From the NCBI GenBank assembly GCA_905234495.1, contig CAJOHE010000005.1, positions 54,455-118,454 of the forward strand: a DNA stretch of 64,000 nucleotides. Reading direction: 5' to 3'. This DNA is from an uncultured Eubacterium sp. GTDB taxonomy: Bacteria > Bacillota > Clostridia > Oscillospirales > Acutalibacteraceae. Positions 1-7,847 of this stretch are shown piece after piece. Below the pieces are notes generated by a model that worked only from the letters and a program-made list of their open reading frames with translations, was not told the origin of the DNA and searched no databases. How positions within the stretch are numbered: position 1 is the stretch's first letter; each line of letters starts with the position of its first letter. The position numbers and the translations under genes were made by a program.

Positions 1-904
1 TCATAGCGGGGGAAACAGAGCCTATCATCCAGCACTGCCTGTCGCAGTGTCTTACCTTTGCTCTTACCTTTTCCGCCTGCTCGCTGTTCCAGAGGGTGTC
101 CCAGTCCTCTTCGGCAAGGTTTCCCATAACCTCTTTTTCCTTGGTGCCGTTGCAGGGCATCACGTCGCCGTAGGGGTCGATAAAGAACGTGTCAAACGCC
201 ATATCGCAGGGAAGAAGCCTTTTCTGGCCGTAGATATAATTGATGAGCCCGTGGTTGAAATACGCGCGAAACCATTTCTTCGGCGAGTTTGAGCTCAGAA
301 GCTCGTTGATGAGCGCCTCAAAGTTTTCGGCAACCATCGGTCTGTCCTTGATAATATTTTTCGCCTCAACGAAATAGAACGAGTTGTGAAGCGACGCCGT
401 CGCAAACTCCATATTCATCTCGTCGCTGAGCTTGTAGAGAGGAACGAGGTCGGGGGCGTTTGCGTCCTGCACGGTCATACCGAAGCCGACGTCGGGATGA
501 TTCATCTCAACAAGCTTTTTGAGTGTTTCATAGCCCTTGTTGAAGCCGTCCTCAAGACCTCTGATTTTATTGTTCGTTTCCTCAAGCCCTTCGATTGAGA
601 TGCGGATGCCGACCGTCGGGAATTCCCTGCACAGGTCGATAATCCTGTCGGTGAAAAAGCCGTTTGTTGAAATTACAATACGGTCGCTCTTTTTGTAGAG
701 CTCTCTCACGATGTCCTTCAAATCCTCGCGGATAAAGGGCTCGCCGCCCGTGATGTTTGTGAAATACATCGGCGGAAGCTTCTTAATCGTTTCAAGCGAG
801 ATTTCCTCCTCGGGCTTCGAGGGCTTTTTGTACCTGTTGCACATATTGCACCGCGCGTTGCAGCGGTAGGTTACAATGACTGTTCCGTTTAGTTTTTTTG
901 CCAT
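1..904 (-). CDS. Radical SAM/SPASM-type enzyme (C-terminus beyond the window)
   Basis: This gene is open to the left edge, so the last part of the protein is missing; 301 codons are visible. The N-terminus carries the radical SAM cluster motif CxxxCxxC (Cys15, Cys19, Cys22), and a GGEP motif follows at residues 53-56, as expected for binding S-adenosylmethionine. Later cysteines (MPCNGT near residue 255 and HCDRQC near 291) suggest a SPASM-like region holding an extra iron-sulfur cluster. It starts 4 bases after the acyltransferase stop, and so is the last visible gene of the exopolysaccharide operon. The substrate cannot be read from the sequence. Related enzymes modify peptides or act on sugars and lipids in surface-polymer clusters. 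The family call is firm and the role is open. Confidence 0.85.
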   Translation of the reverse strand, partial: MAKKLNGTVIVTYRCNARCNMCNRYKKPSKPEEEISLETIKKLPPMYFTNITGGEPFIREDLKDIVRELYKKSDRIVISTNGFFTDRIIDLCREFPTVGIRISIEGLEETNNKIRGLEDGFNKGYETLKKLVEMNHPDVGFGMTVQDANAPDLVPLYKLSDEMNMEFATASLHNSFYFVEAKNIIKDRPMVAENFEALINELLSSNSPKKWFRAYFNHGLINYIYGQKRLLPCDMAFDTFFIDPYGDVMPCNGTKEKEVMGNLAEEDWDTLWNSEQAEKVRAKVRHCDRQCWMIGSVSPAM

Positions 905-907
905 AAT

Positions 908-1957
908 TTATTTATCCTTCTTTGGGAAGGCGCCAAGCATAACCGCGCTTGTGAGCCTGAATTTTCTGATAATGTATTTTGAAATCGGTATCGGCGCAAG
1001 AAGTCCGAAGACGAGCATAAGCACCGAGCAGAGCACGTCGGGCGCGCCGAGCATCTGTCCGAGCACAACCCTGATTGCAATCTGAACGTAGTAGCCGATG
1101 AGATAGATATCCATTCCGTAGTCGCCGATAACCGTCAGCGGCTTTTTGAGCGGCGCAATCGCGTTTGCCGTGTGCGCTAAAAGATAGTGAACGAGAACGT
1201 TGAAAAGAATAACCAACGTCAGGAAAAGGAAGTTTTGGTAGCTCGTCGCCTTTATATCCTTTGCGAAAACCGCGAAGACAATCATAAGCGAAAAGCCGAA
1301 ATAGACCACGGTGAGCGCGGCTGAAAGATTGAGCCTTTTTTTAAAGAAGCCGCAGACCGCCTCGGAAATTCTGCCGTAGTATTTCGCGATGAAAATTCCG
1401 AAAAAGAAAAACATTCCGTAGCGAAGCGTTCTGTTTAAAACCGAAATGCCGTCGACCGCCAGAAACGGCGAGGCAAAGTAGAGCCCCGTGAAGACGGTGA
1501 GGTTCAGCCAGTCGGGAAGCTTGCAGAGCAGTATCGCAAGCACCGAGATGACGAAAAGCGCGTGCAAAAACCATATGCCGCCGTTCGGGTTGTCTGTTCC
1601 AGTGAGAAGGTCGAGAAAAATATTTTTTGAAATGGAATTGAGCGCATATTTTTCAAATACGAATTTGAGCGCGTACGATACCAGCGAGAAAAAGAGATAG
1701 GGGATGATGAGCCTTTTGAAGCGTTCAAAAACCGCCGCGCCCATATCCTTTACGCCTTCAATCCTCTTGAGCTTCGAGGCGAAGAGGATGCCGCTGAGAA
1801 CGAAGAAGCCGTACATATGGAAGGAATAGGCGTAGGTGTGGAAAAGACCGCCGACGCCAAGCCCTTCCTCGGTTGAATGTCCGACGACAACCCAGAAAAT
1901 CAGAAGCGCTCTGAAAATATTCAGTTCGTCAAAATATGCTTTCTTTTTCTGATCCAT
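908..1957 (-). CDS. Acyltransferase family 3 membrane protein
   Basis: The 349-residue protein is dominated by about ten hydrophobic helices. It opens with the acyltransferase-3 (OafA/NolL-like) signature, in which FRALLIFWVVVGHS carries the conserved His. Such enzymes O-acetylate or otherwise acylate sugars of surface polysaccharides at the membrane. I chose the ATG at 1957 because it follows the upstream stop by one base and has an AGGAA ribosome site inside the end of the upstream gene. A longer reading up to 2002 would overlap that gene for no reason. It is co-transcribed with the glycosyltransferases, so it probably decorates the same polymer. Specificity is unknown. Confidence 0.85.
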   Translation of the reverse strand: MDQKKKAYFDELNIFRALLIFWVVVGHSTEEGLGVGGLFHTYAYSFHMYGFFVLSGILFASKLKRIEGVKDMGAAVFERFKRLIIPYLFFSLVSYALKFVFEKYALNSISKNIFLDLLTGTDNPNGGIWFLHALFVISVLAILLCKLPDWLNLTVFTGLYFASPFLAVDGISVLNRTLRYGMFFFFGIFIAKYYGRISEAVCGFFKKRLNLSAALTVVYFGFSLMIVFAVFAKDIKATSYQNFLFLTLVILFNVLVHYLLAHTANAIAPLKKPLTVIGDYGMDIYLIGYYVQIAIRVVLGQMLGAPDVLCSVLMLVFGLLAPIPISKYIIRKFRLTSAVMLGAFPKKDK

Positions 1958-1958
1958 T

Positions 1959-3167
1959 TCAGTTCCTGTAAATTTCGGTAAGCTTTCCGGCGTATTCCTC
2001 AACCGTTACATATTTTTTCATAAGACAGCACTCGCTCATTCTTTCAAGGCGTTCGCCGTCGGAATAAAGAGAGCGGATAATGTCCGTGAGTTGCAGGGCG
2101 TTTCCCACCTCAAAAAGAAGTCCCGTCTTCGTGTCGTCTATAAGCTCGGGAATTCCGCCGATGTCTGCGCCGACAACGGGCGTGCCGAGGGAAATGCTTT
2201 CCATAACCGAGTAGGGGCAGTTTTCATACCACTCGCTCGGATAGACGCTGAAGCGCGCGCCGGCTATGAGGGAATAGAGCTCGTTGCCCGATTTGAAGCC
2301 GACGTTTTTTATGTTGTCGGCATAGTCGAGCTTTTCCTCAAGAGGACCCGAGCCCGCAAAAATAAAGTTTATATCGGGCAGAGCCTTGCACGCCTCGATA
2401 AGGGTGTTAACGCCCTTTTCCTGTGCAAACCTGCCGAAATAGAGCACGTAGGGCTTTTTGGCAACGGTGCTTTCGGGAACGGGCAAATCGCCCACGAAGT
2501 TGTGCATAGCCACCGTCTTTTTTGCAAAGAGGGGATTTGTGTCGAGCTTTGATTTCATAAAACGGCTGCAGCAGATTACCGCGTCGATATTTTCATACAC
2601 GCCGTTTTTGTTCCAGTACATCGCCTCAAGACTTCCGAAAACGGATTTCAGCGTTGAGGAATGGATGCACTTATTTTTTGTGCAGGCGGTAAATTTGCCG
2701 CCGATGCAGTCCTCGCAGATTGCGTTTGTGTTGGGATTTAAAAGCATATGGTTCGGGCAGATGAGCTGATAGTCGTGAGCCGTGTAGACAATCTTAACCC
2801 TTTTGCCGTTCTGCTTTTCCCACTCGCGTATTTCAAGTATAATCGACGGGGTGAGCTGAAAGTTGAAATTGTTGAGATGAACAACGTCGGGCTCAAAGCT
2901 TTCAAGCACCGCTCTGATTTTTTCCCTCGCCTCTTTTGAGTAGACAGTCTTAAACGACATCTTCACCTTGCTTATAGCCGAGGCTGTGTGGAAGTCCATA
3001 TCGCTCGTGTAGCTTTGGGCGCTGTTGAAAAAGCAGTTGCCCTCGTGGTTCATACCGAAGTATTCAACCTCGTTTCCGTGCTCGCTGAGGTACTGCCCGA
3101 GCTTCATCATATATGTTTCCGAACCGCCGTTTGGGTAGAGAAACTTGTTGACCATTAAAATTTTCAT
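1959..3167 (-). CDS. Glycosyltransferase family 4
   Basis: This 402-residue GT-B enzyme begins with MKILMVNKFLYPNGGSE, the typical N-terminal loop of family 4 glycosyltransferases that binds the acceptor side. The C-terminal half has the nucleotide-sugar motif around PSEWYENCPYSVMES, with the paired glutamates of the E-x7-E pattern. A cysteine-rich insert (CEDC, CTKNKC) lies near residues 150-170 and recurs in one GT4 subgroup. It probably adds a sugar to a lipid-linked oligosaccharide on the cytoplasmic face. Its ATG overlaps the preceding stop by one base, which implies translational coupling. Donor and acceptor are unknown. Confidence 0.88.
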   Translation of the reverse strand: MKILMVNKFLYPNGGSETYMMKLGQYLSEHGNEVEYFGMNHEGNCFFNSAQSYTSDMDFHTASAISKVKMSFKTVYSKEAREKIRAVLESFEPDVVHLNNFNFQLTPSIILEIREWEKQNGKRVKIVYTAHDYQLICPNHMLLNPNTNAICEDCIGGKFTACTKNKCIHSSTLKSVFGSLEAMYWNKNGVYENIDAVICCSRFMKSKLDTNPLFAKKTVAMHNFVGDLPVPESTVAKKPYVLYFGRFAQEKGVNTLIEACKALPDINFIFAGSGPLEEKLDYADNIKNVGFKSGNELYSLIAGARFSVYPSEWYENCPYSVMESISLGTPVVGADIGGIPELIDDTKTGLLFEVGNALQLTDIIRSLYSDGERLERMSECCLMKKYVTVEEYAGKLTEIYRN

Positions 3168-4291
3168 CAGCGTTTTCCTTGGTAAAGCTTCAGTGTTTTT
3201 TGTGCTATATCGTCCCAGTTGTATTTGTCACAGATAAAGTCCGCCGCCTCGCTCTTGCGCCTTGAAACGAGATTTTCGTTGTTTATCATATCAATCAGCT
3301 TGTCGGCAAGGCAGTCGGCGTCAAATCTTTCAAAGTATTCCGCCCTGTCCTCGCACACCTCGGTACATTCGGGAATAGCCGAGGTCAGGCAGCAGTCAGA
3401 ATAGCTCATCGCCTCGAGAAGGCTTAGGGGCATACCCTCAAGCTCGCTCGGAAGAACGTAGATATAGGCGTTTGAGTAGAGTTCTTCAAGCTCCTTACCC
3501 TCAACAAAGCCCGTGAAGATAATCCTTCCGTCGTCCTTTGCAAGCTCTTTTACCTTTTCAAAATACTCGTCGGTGTGGCTTGAGCCGCCCGCGATGACAA
3601 GCCTTGTGTCGGTTTCAATCTTTTTGTACGCCTCAACAAGCAGGTCAACCCTCTTTTCGGGGACAATCCTGCCGAGGTAGAGAAGATAGTCGTCCTTTTC
3701 AAGCTGATACTTTTCCTTTATGATTTCGGCGGGCGCCGCCTCGGGACGGTCGATGCCGTTCGGGATATACACGGTCGCTCTGCCGTAGGTGTCGAGAAAA
3801 TACTGCTGGACGTTGCTTGAAAGAACGATAATCCTGTCGGCATATTTCGCCGCGGTCTTCTCGCCGAAAAGAAGGAATTTCGTTGCAAAGCCGCCCCATT
3901 TTGCCCTCTGCCAGTCAAGCCCGTGAATTGTCACTACGACCTTCGTCCTCGGGCAGAGAAGCTTTGGCAGAAAGCACATCGCCGCGGGACCCTCGGCGTG
4001 GTAGTGAATAACGTCAAACCTGCCGAAAACCGCGCGAAGCGTTGCGAGAAAAGAATATACGATTGCGTTTAGTTTGCTGTTCTGAAAGGTGAACACCTCG
4101 CGAAGCTTTACGCCGAGGACAACGCCCCCGCCTTCGCCGTATTCCTTGCCGGAAACGTGGTGTCCCTTGCGATTATATGCCACAACCTCGTTGCCGTATG
4201 AGGCAAGAAGGGAAGACAGCCGTTCAACGACTATCTCAATTCCGCCCTCGCGCGAAGGTATTCTCTTGTGACCTATCATCGCAATTTTCAT
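3167..4291 (-). CDS. Glycosyltransferase family 4 (rhamnosyltransferase-like N-terminus)
   Basis: The 374-residue protein starts with MKIAMIGHKRIPSREGGIE, a form typical of a GT4 subgroup that includes rhamnosyl- and other deoxysugar transferases. The C-terminal donor domain has PSELEGMPLSLLEA with the E-x7-E pair, preceded by YLGRIVPEKR. It begins directly after the priming sugar transferase stops (4292), so it may add the second sugar of the repeat unit. That order-based role is inference. No membrane segments are evident, as expected for a peripheral cytoplasmic enzyme. Confidence 0.87.
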   Translation of the reverse strand: MKIAMIGHKRIPSREGGIEIVVERLSSLLASYGNEVVAYNRKGHHVSGKEYGEGGGVVLGVKLREVFTFQNSKLNAIVYSFLATLRAVFGRFDVIHYHAEGPAAMCFLPKLLCPRTKVVVTIHGLDWQRAKWGGFATKFLLFGEKTAAKYADRIIVLSSNVQQYFLDTYGRATVYIPNGIDRPEAAPAEIIKEKYQLEKDDYLLYLGRIVPEKRVDLLVEAYKKIETDTRLVIAGGSSHTDEYFEKVKELAKDDGRIIFTGFVEGKELEELYSNAYIYVLPSELEGMPLSLLEAMSYSDCCLTSAIPECTEVCEDRAEYFERFDADCLADKLIDMINNENLVSRRKSEAADFICDKYNWDDIAQKTLKLYQGKR

Positions 4292-5794
4292 TTATTTTGC
4301 ACCCTTGTGCGTCAGCACAACCCCTACGGTTTTAAACAAAATCTTTATGTCAAGCCAGATTGACCAGTTGTCGATGTACTCGCAGTCGAGCTTTACGACC
4401 TCTTCAAAATCCTGAATGTCCGACCTGCCCGAAACCTGCCATATTCCCGTAATGCCGGGCTTGAGCGAAAGCCTTCTCTTGTGGTGCTTTTCGTACTGCT
4501 CAAACTCGTCGAGAGTGGGCGGTCTTGTGCCGATAACGCTCATATCGCCCTTGAGCACGTTCCAGAACTGCGGAAACTCGTCAATGCTGTACTTTCGGAT
4601 GAACCTGCCGACCTTTGTGATTCTCGGGTCGTCTTCCATTTTAAACATATGTCCGTCCATCGAGTTGTTTTCAAGAAGCTCAGCCTTGCGTTCCTCGGCG
4701 TCGACGTACATCGAGCGGATTTTGTAGATGTTGAAAATTCTGCCGTTCTTTCCCACGCGGGGCTGCTTGAAGATAAGCGGACCGGGGGATTCCTTTTTGA
4801 GCGGAATTGCAACAAGCGCAATAAGAACAAGCGCCGCAAGCGAGCCGATGAGTCCGCCGACAAAGTCAAACGCCTGCTTCACAAGAAGAAGGTTTCCGTT
4901 GTAGACGGTGGGGGAAAATACGGCAACGGGATAGCCGTCCTTGACCTCGCAGTCGAGATTGTCAAACTTGCTTTCGCTGACAATTTCACGCAGTGAGGGC
5001 AGGGAGAAGTTTACCGTGATTCCCATATCCTCAAGCTCTTCGATGAGCATACTTATGTTTTCGGGCTCGTAGCCGTCGGGCACATGGATATATACCTCGT
5101 CGAGAGTGGTGGTAAGCACCCAGCCGATGAGGTTTTCCCAATTTGCGACAACGGGAACGCCCTGAACGTTTGTGATTTTTCGCATAGCGGTTTTCGCCGC
5201 AACGTATGTACCGCCGTTTTCCTCTTCGGCTACGGGGCATCTGAAAACGCAGTCCTCTTCTTCCGCGTCAAGCAGAGCCACGGCCGTCACGTTCTTTGAC
5301 CAGTCCTTTTTAATTGAGGTGACAAAGTCGTCCGCAAGGGCTGAAACTGTGATGATTCCCGTAACGGTTGCAAAACGTGTTCCCTGCGCCGCGTTGAGCA
5401 GCAGGCGCTTTGCAACGTATCTTCCGGCAAGCGAAAGCACAATGAATAAAATTGCGCTTGACAGGAACAGGTATCGCGATTCAATTATTTCATTTTTTGT
5501 GAAGATGAGCAGAACGGAGAACAGAGCGTAGGTCAGAAGACAGTTTCTGACCGCGCCTGTGAACTCAAGCATTCTGTCCCTTGTTTTAAGATTGAGAGGC
5601 CGTGAAAACAGAACGAAAATAAAAATGTAGGATATTGCAAGAATCAGTGCATACTGGCGCCATGTGTCAATGCTGTAGGGCATAATCTTGCCCGCCCAGT
5701 TAAGAAACAGATACGATAATAAGTTTGCAAGGATAATGGCGATTGCGCTGACCGAAAATTCAACGACCTTTTTAACTCTTACCTGATTATTCAA
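4292..5794 (-). CDS. Priming sugar transferase (polyprenyl-phosphate glycosyl-1-phosphate transferase)
   Basis: The 500-residue protein has about four N-terminal membrane helices, a middle region resembling a nucleotide-binding fold, and a further helix near residues 305-330. The C-terminal bacterial sugar transferase domain follows, with KKESPGPLIFKQPRVG, YKIRSM, GRFIRKYSIDEFPQ and IGTRPP motifs. Members of this WbaP/CpsE-type family move a sugar-1-phosphate onto undecaprenyl phosphate, the first step in building a polysaccharide repeat unit. Length and domain order fit the family. It sits between the tyrosine kinase and two glycosyltransferases, the usual place in Wzy-type capsule clusters. 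The sugar (often glucose or galactose) cannot be told. Confidence 0.93.
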   Translation of the reverse strand: MNNQVRVKKVVEFSVSAIAIILANLLSYLFLNWAGKIMPYSIDTWRQYALILAISYIFIFVLFSRPLNLKTRDRMLEFTGAVRNCLLTYALFSVLLIFTKNEIIESRYLFLSSAILFIVLSLAGRYVAKRLLLNAAQGTRFATVTGIITVSALADDFVTSIKKDWSKNVTAVALLDAEEEDCVFRCPVAEEENGGTYVAAKTAMRKITNVQGVPVVANWENLIGWVLTTTLDEVYIHVPDGYEPENISMLIEELEDMGITVNFSLPSLREIVSESKFDNLDCEVKDGYPVAVFSPTVYNGNLLLVKQAFDFVGGLIGSLAALVLIALVAIPLKKESPGPLIFKQPRVGKNGRIFNIYKIRSMYVDAEERKAELLENNSMDGHMFKMEDDPRITKVGRFIRKYSIDEFPQFWNVLKGDMSVIGTRPPTLDEFEQYEKHHKRRLSLKPGITGIWQVSGRSDIQDFEEVVKLDCEYIDNWSIWLDIKILFKTVGVVLTHKGAK

Positions 5795-5815
5795 GCAGTT
5801 ACACCTCTGTGCGGA

Positions 5816-6592
5816 TTATTTTTTGTAGTTATAATTATTGTAATTATAGTAGTTGTATTTGTACCTGTAGCGGTAGCCCCTCTTGTAGTAGGAGGAGTAG
5901 CGCTTGCCCGTTGCGTTTACGTCGTTGAGCACGAAGCCGAGAATGTTTGCGTCAATGTTTTTGAGGGTGTTCACCGTAGTCTTGACGTCGGAAATATCGG
6001 TTGTGTCGTACTTTACGATGATGATGTAGCCCGTAGCCTTGGGCGCAAAGGACGCCGAGTCGGTTACGAGGTTGACGGGGGGCGTATCGATGAAAACGCA
6101 GTCATAGTGCGCCCTGACAAATTCGAGAAGCTTATCCATTCTCGCCGAGGAAAGAAGCTCTGCGGGGTTCGGGGGGTTCTTGCCCGCGGTCAGAACCGAG
6201 AGATTTTCGATGTCGGTTCTCGTAACCGTGATGCTGTCGGTAAGACCTGCGAGAATTTCCGAAAGGCCGTTTTTCACGGGAATGGAAAACATTCTGTGGA
6301 TTGTGGGGTTTCTCATATCGGCGTCGATAAGGAGGGTTCTCTTGCCCATCTGCGCGAATGAGATTGCCATATTGATTGAGTTGATTGATTTACCGTTGTT
6401 CGCCGTCGGGCTTGACACAACGAAAATCGGGCACTTCTCGCCCTGCTGTGTGAAAAGCAGATTTGTTCTGATAAGATTGTACGCTTCTTTTATAACAAAG
6501 GAGGAATCGGGCGAGAGTATTTTTTTCTGGTCGTTTCTTGTGAAGCTTGATGTTTTATCCGAATCCGGCTTTTTCTTAGTTAAAAACGGCAT
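5816..6592 (-). CDS. CpsD/CapB-type bacterial tyrosine kinase
   Basis: The 258-residue cytoplasmic ATPase belongs to the BY-kinase family that controls polysaccharide chain length with a Wzz-like partner. Visible motifs are a P-loop (SPTANNGKS), Walker A' (LLIDADMRNP) and Walker B (CVFIDTPP). The P-loop has NNGKS where GEGKS is usual, although the Lys and Ser are kept. The tail is extreme: 12 tyrosines in the last 28 residues, the expected autophosphorylation cluster. It follows the Wzz-like gene by a few bases, so adaptor and kinase are separate proteins as in streptococci and staphylococci. The matching CpsB-type phosphatase is not in the window. Confidence 0.92.
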   Translation of the reverse strand: MPFLTKKKPDSDKTSSFTRNDQKKILSPDSSFVIKEAYNLIRTNLLFTQQGEKCPIFVVSSPTANNGKSINSINMAISFAQMGKRTLLIDADMRNPTIHRMFSIPVKNGLSEILAGLTDSITVTRTDIENLSVLTAGKNPPNPAELLSSARMDKLLEFVRAHYDCVFIDTPPVNLVTDSASFAPKATGYIIIVKYDTTDISDVKTTVNTLKNIDANILGFVLNDVNATGKRYSSYYKRGYRYRYKYNYYNYNNYNYKK

Positions 6593-7369
6593 TTACTTTC
6601 CCTCCTTTTCTTTCTGCGTCAGTTCCGCCTGGGTGGTTGCGCCGTACCCCGGCTTGTCGGACGGTATGAGCCTCGGTATAGTTCCGAGAATCGGGATGTC
6701 AAATTCCCTCGTGAGGTCGCTCTCGTCCTTGATGCTCGTGTCAAAGAGCTCTTTTACAAAGAAGAATGCAAACGAAAGTCCGAACGCAATCGCCGCGCCG
6801 AAGAGAACGTTTTTCCTCAGGTTCGGCGAGGAAGGCGAGGTCGGAAGCTTTGCATAGTCGATAATCTCAACGCCGCCAACCTTGAGCACGCGGACGATTT
6901 CGTCGGGGCAGGTATCGGCGATGGTGTTTGCAATTTCCATAGCGGTCTCGGGGTCGGGGTTTGTTATGCTGATTGAAAACGCAACCGTGTTTTCAATAGC
7001 CGAGCAGCTGAGCATCGATTTAATCGAGCCCGCCGTAAACCTGTCGTTGCCGAGCTTGTCCGCAACCTTCTCGAGGAAGGTGTTGCTCTTTACAACAACG
7101 ATGTAGGTGTTGATGAGCTGCTGGGAAGCGTCGAGCTCACCCTTCGTGATGCTGCTGTCGGTTCCGAGCCTGTTGTCAGCGCTGCTGTAAACGTGAAGCT
7201 GAACCGTTGCGGTATACATCGGGGTGATAAAGAAGTTTGTGTACGCGCCCGCAAGGATTGCGCCGATAACCGTTATCAGCACAATATACACGAGCTTTCT
7301 TTTGAGCATCGCAAATATTTTTCTTAAGTCAATATTTATCTCTCTGTTTTCTTCCATATTATCCTCCAA
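6593..7369 (-). CDS. Wzz/CpsC-like chain-length and kinase-adaptor protein
   Basis: The 258-residue protein has a hydrophobic helix near residues 30-50, an outward domain, and a second helix near 185-205 preceded by a Pro-rich stretch (AKLPTSPSSPN). This is the standard plan of Wzz-domain proteins. The short cytoplasmic tail would activate the neighbouring tyrosine kinase. It is the first gene of the exopolysaccharide operon and follows a promoter. GGAGG lies 7 bases before the first of two nearby ATG codons, which supports 7369 as the start; the second ATG, four codons in, is possible. Confidence 0.9.
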   Translation of the reverse strand: MEDNMEENREINIDLRKIFAMLKRKLVYIVLITVIGAILAGAYTNFFITPMYTATVQLHVYSSADNRLGTDSSITKGELDASQQLINTYIVVVKSNTFLEKVADKLGNDRFTAGSIKSMLSCSAIENTVAFSISITNPDPETAMEIANTIADTCPDEIVRVLKVGGVEIIDYAKLPTSPSSPNLRKNVLFGAAIAFGLSFAFFFVKELFDTSIKDESDLTREFDIPILGTIPRLIPSDKPGYGATTQAELTQKEKEGK

Positions 7370-7389
7370 AACAATATAATTTGCCTTAT

Positions 7390-7419
7390 TTATAATAACA
7401 TAAATAAAAATAAAGTCAA
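7390..7419 (-). promoter_or_regulatory. Probable promoter of the exopolysaccharide operon
   Basis: On the minus strand TTGACT (7414-7419) and TTATAA (7390-7395) are 18 bases apart in a very AT-rich gap, about 20 bases before the Wzz-like start. The match is moderate and no operator is evident. Confidence 0.45.
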
Positions 7420-7460
7420 TGTAAATATTTATTTAATTTTAATAATATATGGAATAATGG

Positions 7461-7500
7461 AAAAACGGCCATTACCCGAAAGGGTAACAGCCGTTGGTTT
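7461..7500 (-). terminator. Rho-independent terminator after the Dabb gene
   Basis: The minus-strand transcript forms a stem of about 12 pairs (arms 7482-7494 and 7465-7477, GAAA/TTTC loop) followed by five T residues. It lies directly after the Dabb stop and separates it from the exopolysaccharide operon. Confidence 0.8.
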
Positions 7501-7506
7501 TTGAGC

Positions 7507-7797
7507 TTATAAATAATAGTCGATTGCAACCGAGCTTTCGGCAACCGCGTGCATATACTTTTTCACAACCGAGCAGTGATATTCGTCGTTCTGATAGTCG
7601 TCAAGCGCCTTTTCGTCGTCGAGCACGACCTGAAGAATCACGTCGTACGAACGGGGCGAGTGAAGAAAATCAACGCCGACCTCGATGTCGCGAAGAAGGG
7701 GAACGTTTCCCTTCATTGAAAGAAGCACGTCCCTTGCCTTGAGGCATTCCGCCTCGCTGTTGTCCTTCAGCCTGAAGCATACAATATGCTTAATCAT
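7507..7797 (-). CDS. Dabb-domain (stress-responsive alpha/beta barrel) protein
   Basis: The 96-residue protein starts MIKHIVCFRLKD, and its Phe/His pattern and length match the dimeric alpha-beta barrel family often annotated as stress-responsive A/B barrel. The biochemical role of these small proteins in Firmicutes is mostly unknown. I chose the ATG at 7797 because AGGCGG lies about 8 bases upstream; the longer frame to 7842 would run into the terminator of the preceding gene. It has its own terminator on both sides, so it is probably transcribed alone or by read-through from rny. Confidence 0.8.
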   Translation of the reverse strand: MIKHIVCFRLKDNSEAECLKARDVLLSMKGNVPLLRDIEVGVDFLHSPRSYDVILQVVLDDEKALDDYQNDEYHCSVVKKYMHAVAESSVAIDYYL

Positions 7798-7810
7798 AAT
7801 AACCGCCTTC

Positions 7811-7842
7811 ATAAAAATGCCGACGCCGGAAGGCATCGGCAT
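7811..7842 (-). terminator. Rho-independent terminator after rny
   Basis: An 11-pair stem (arms 7832-7842 and 7817-7827 with one G-U pair, TTCC loop) is followed by five T residues on the minus strand, five bases after the rny stop. Confidence 0.82.
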
Positions 7843-7847
7843 AAGTA

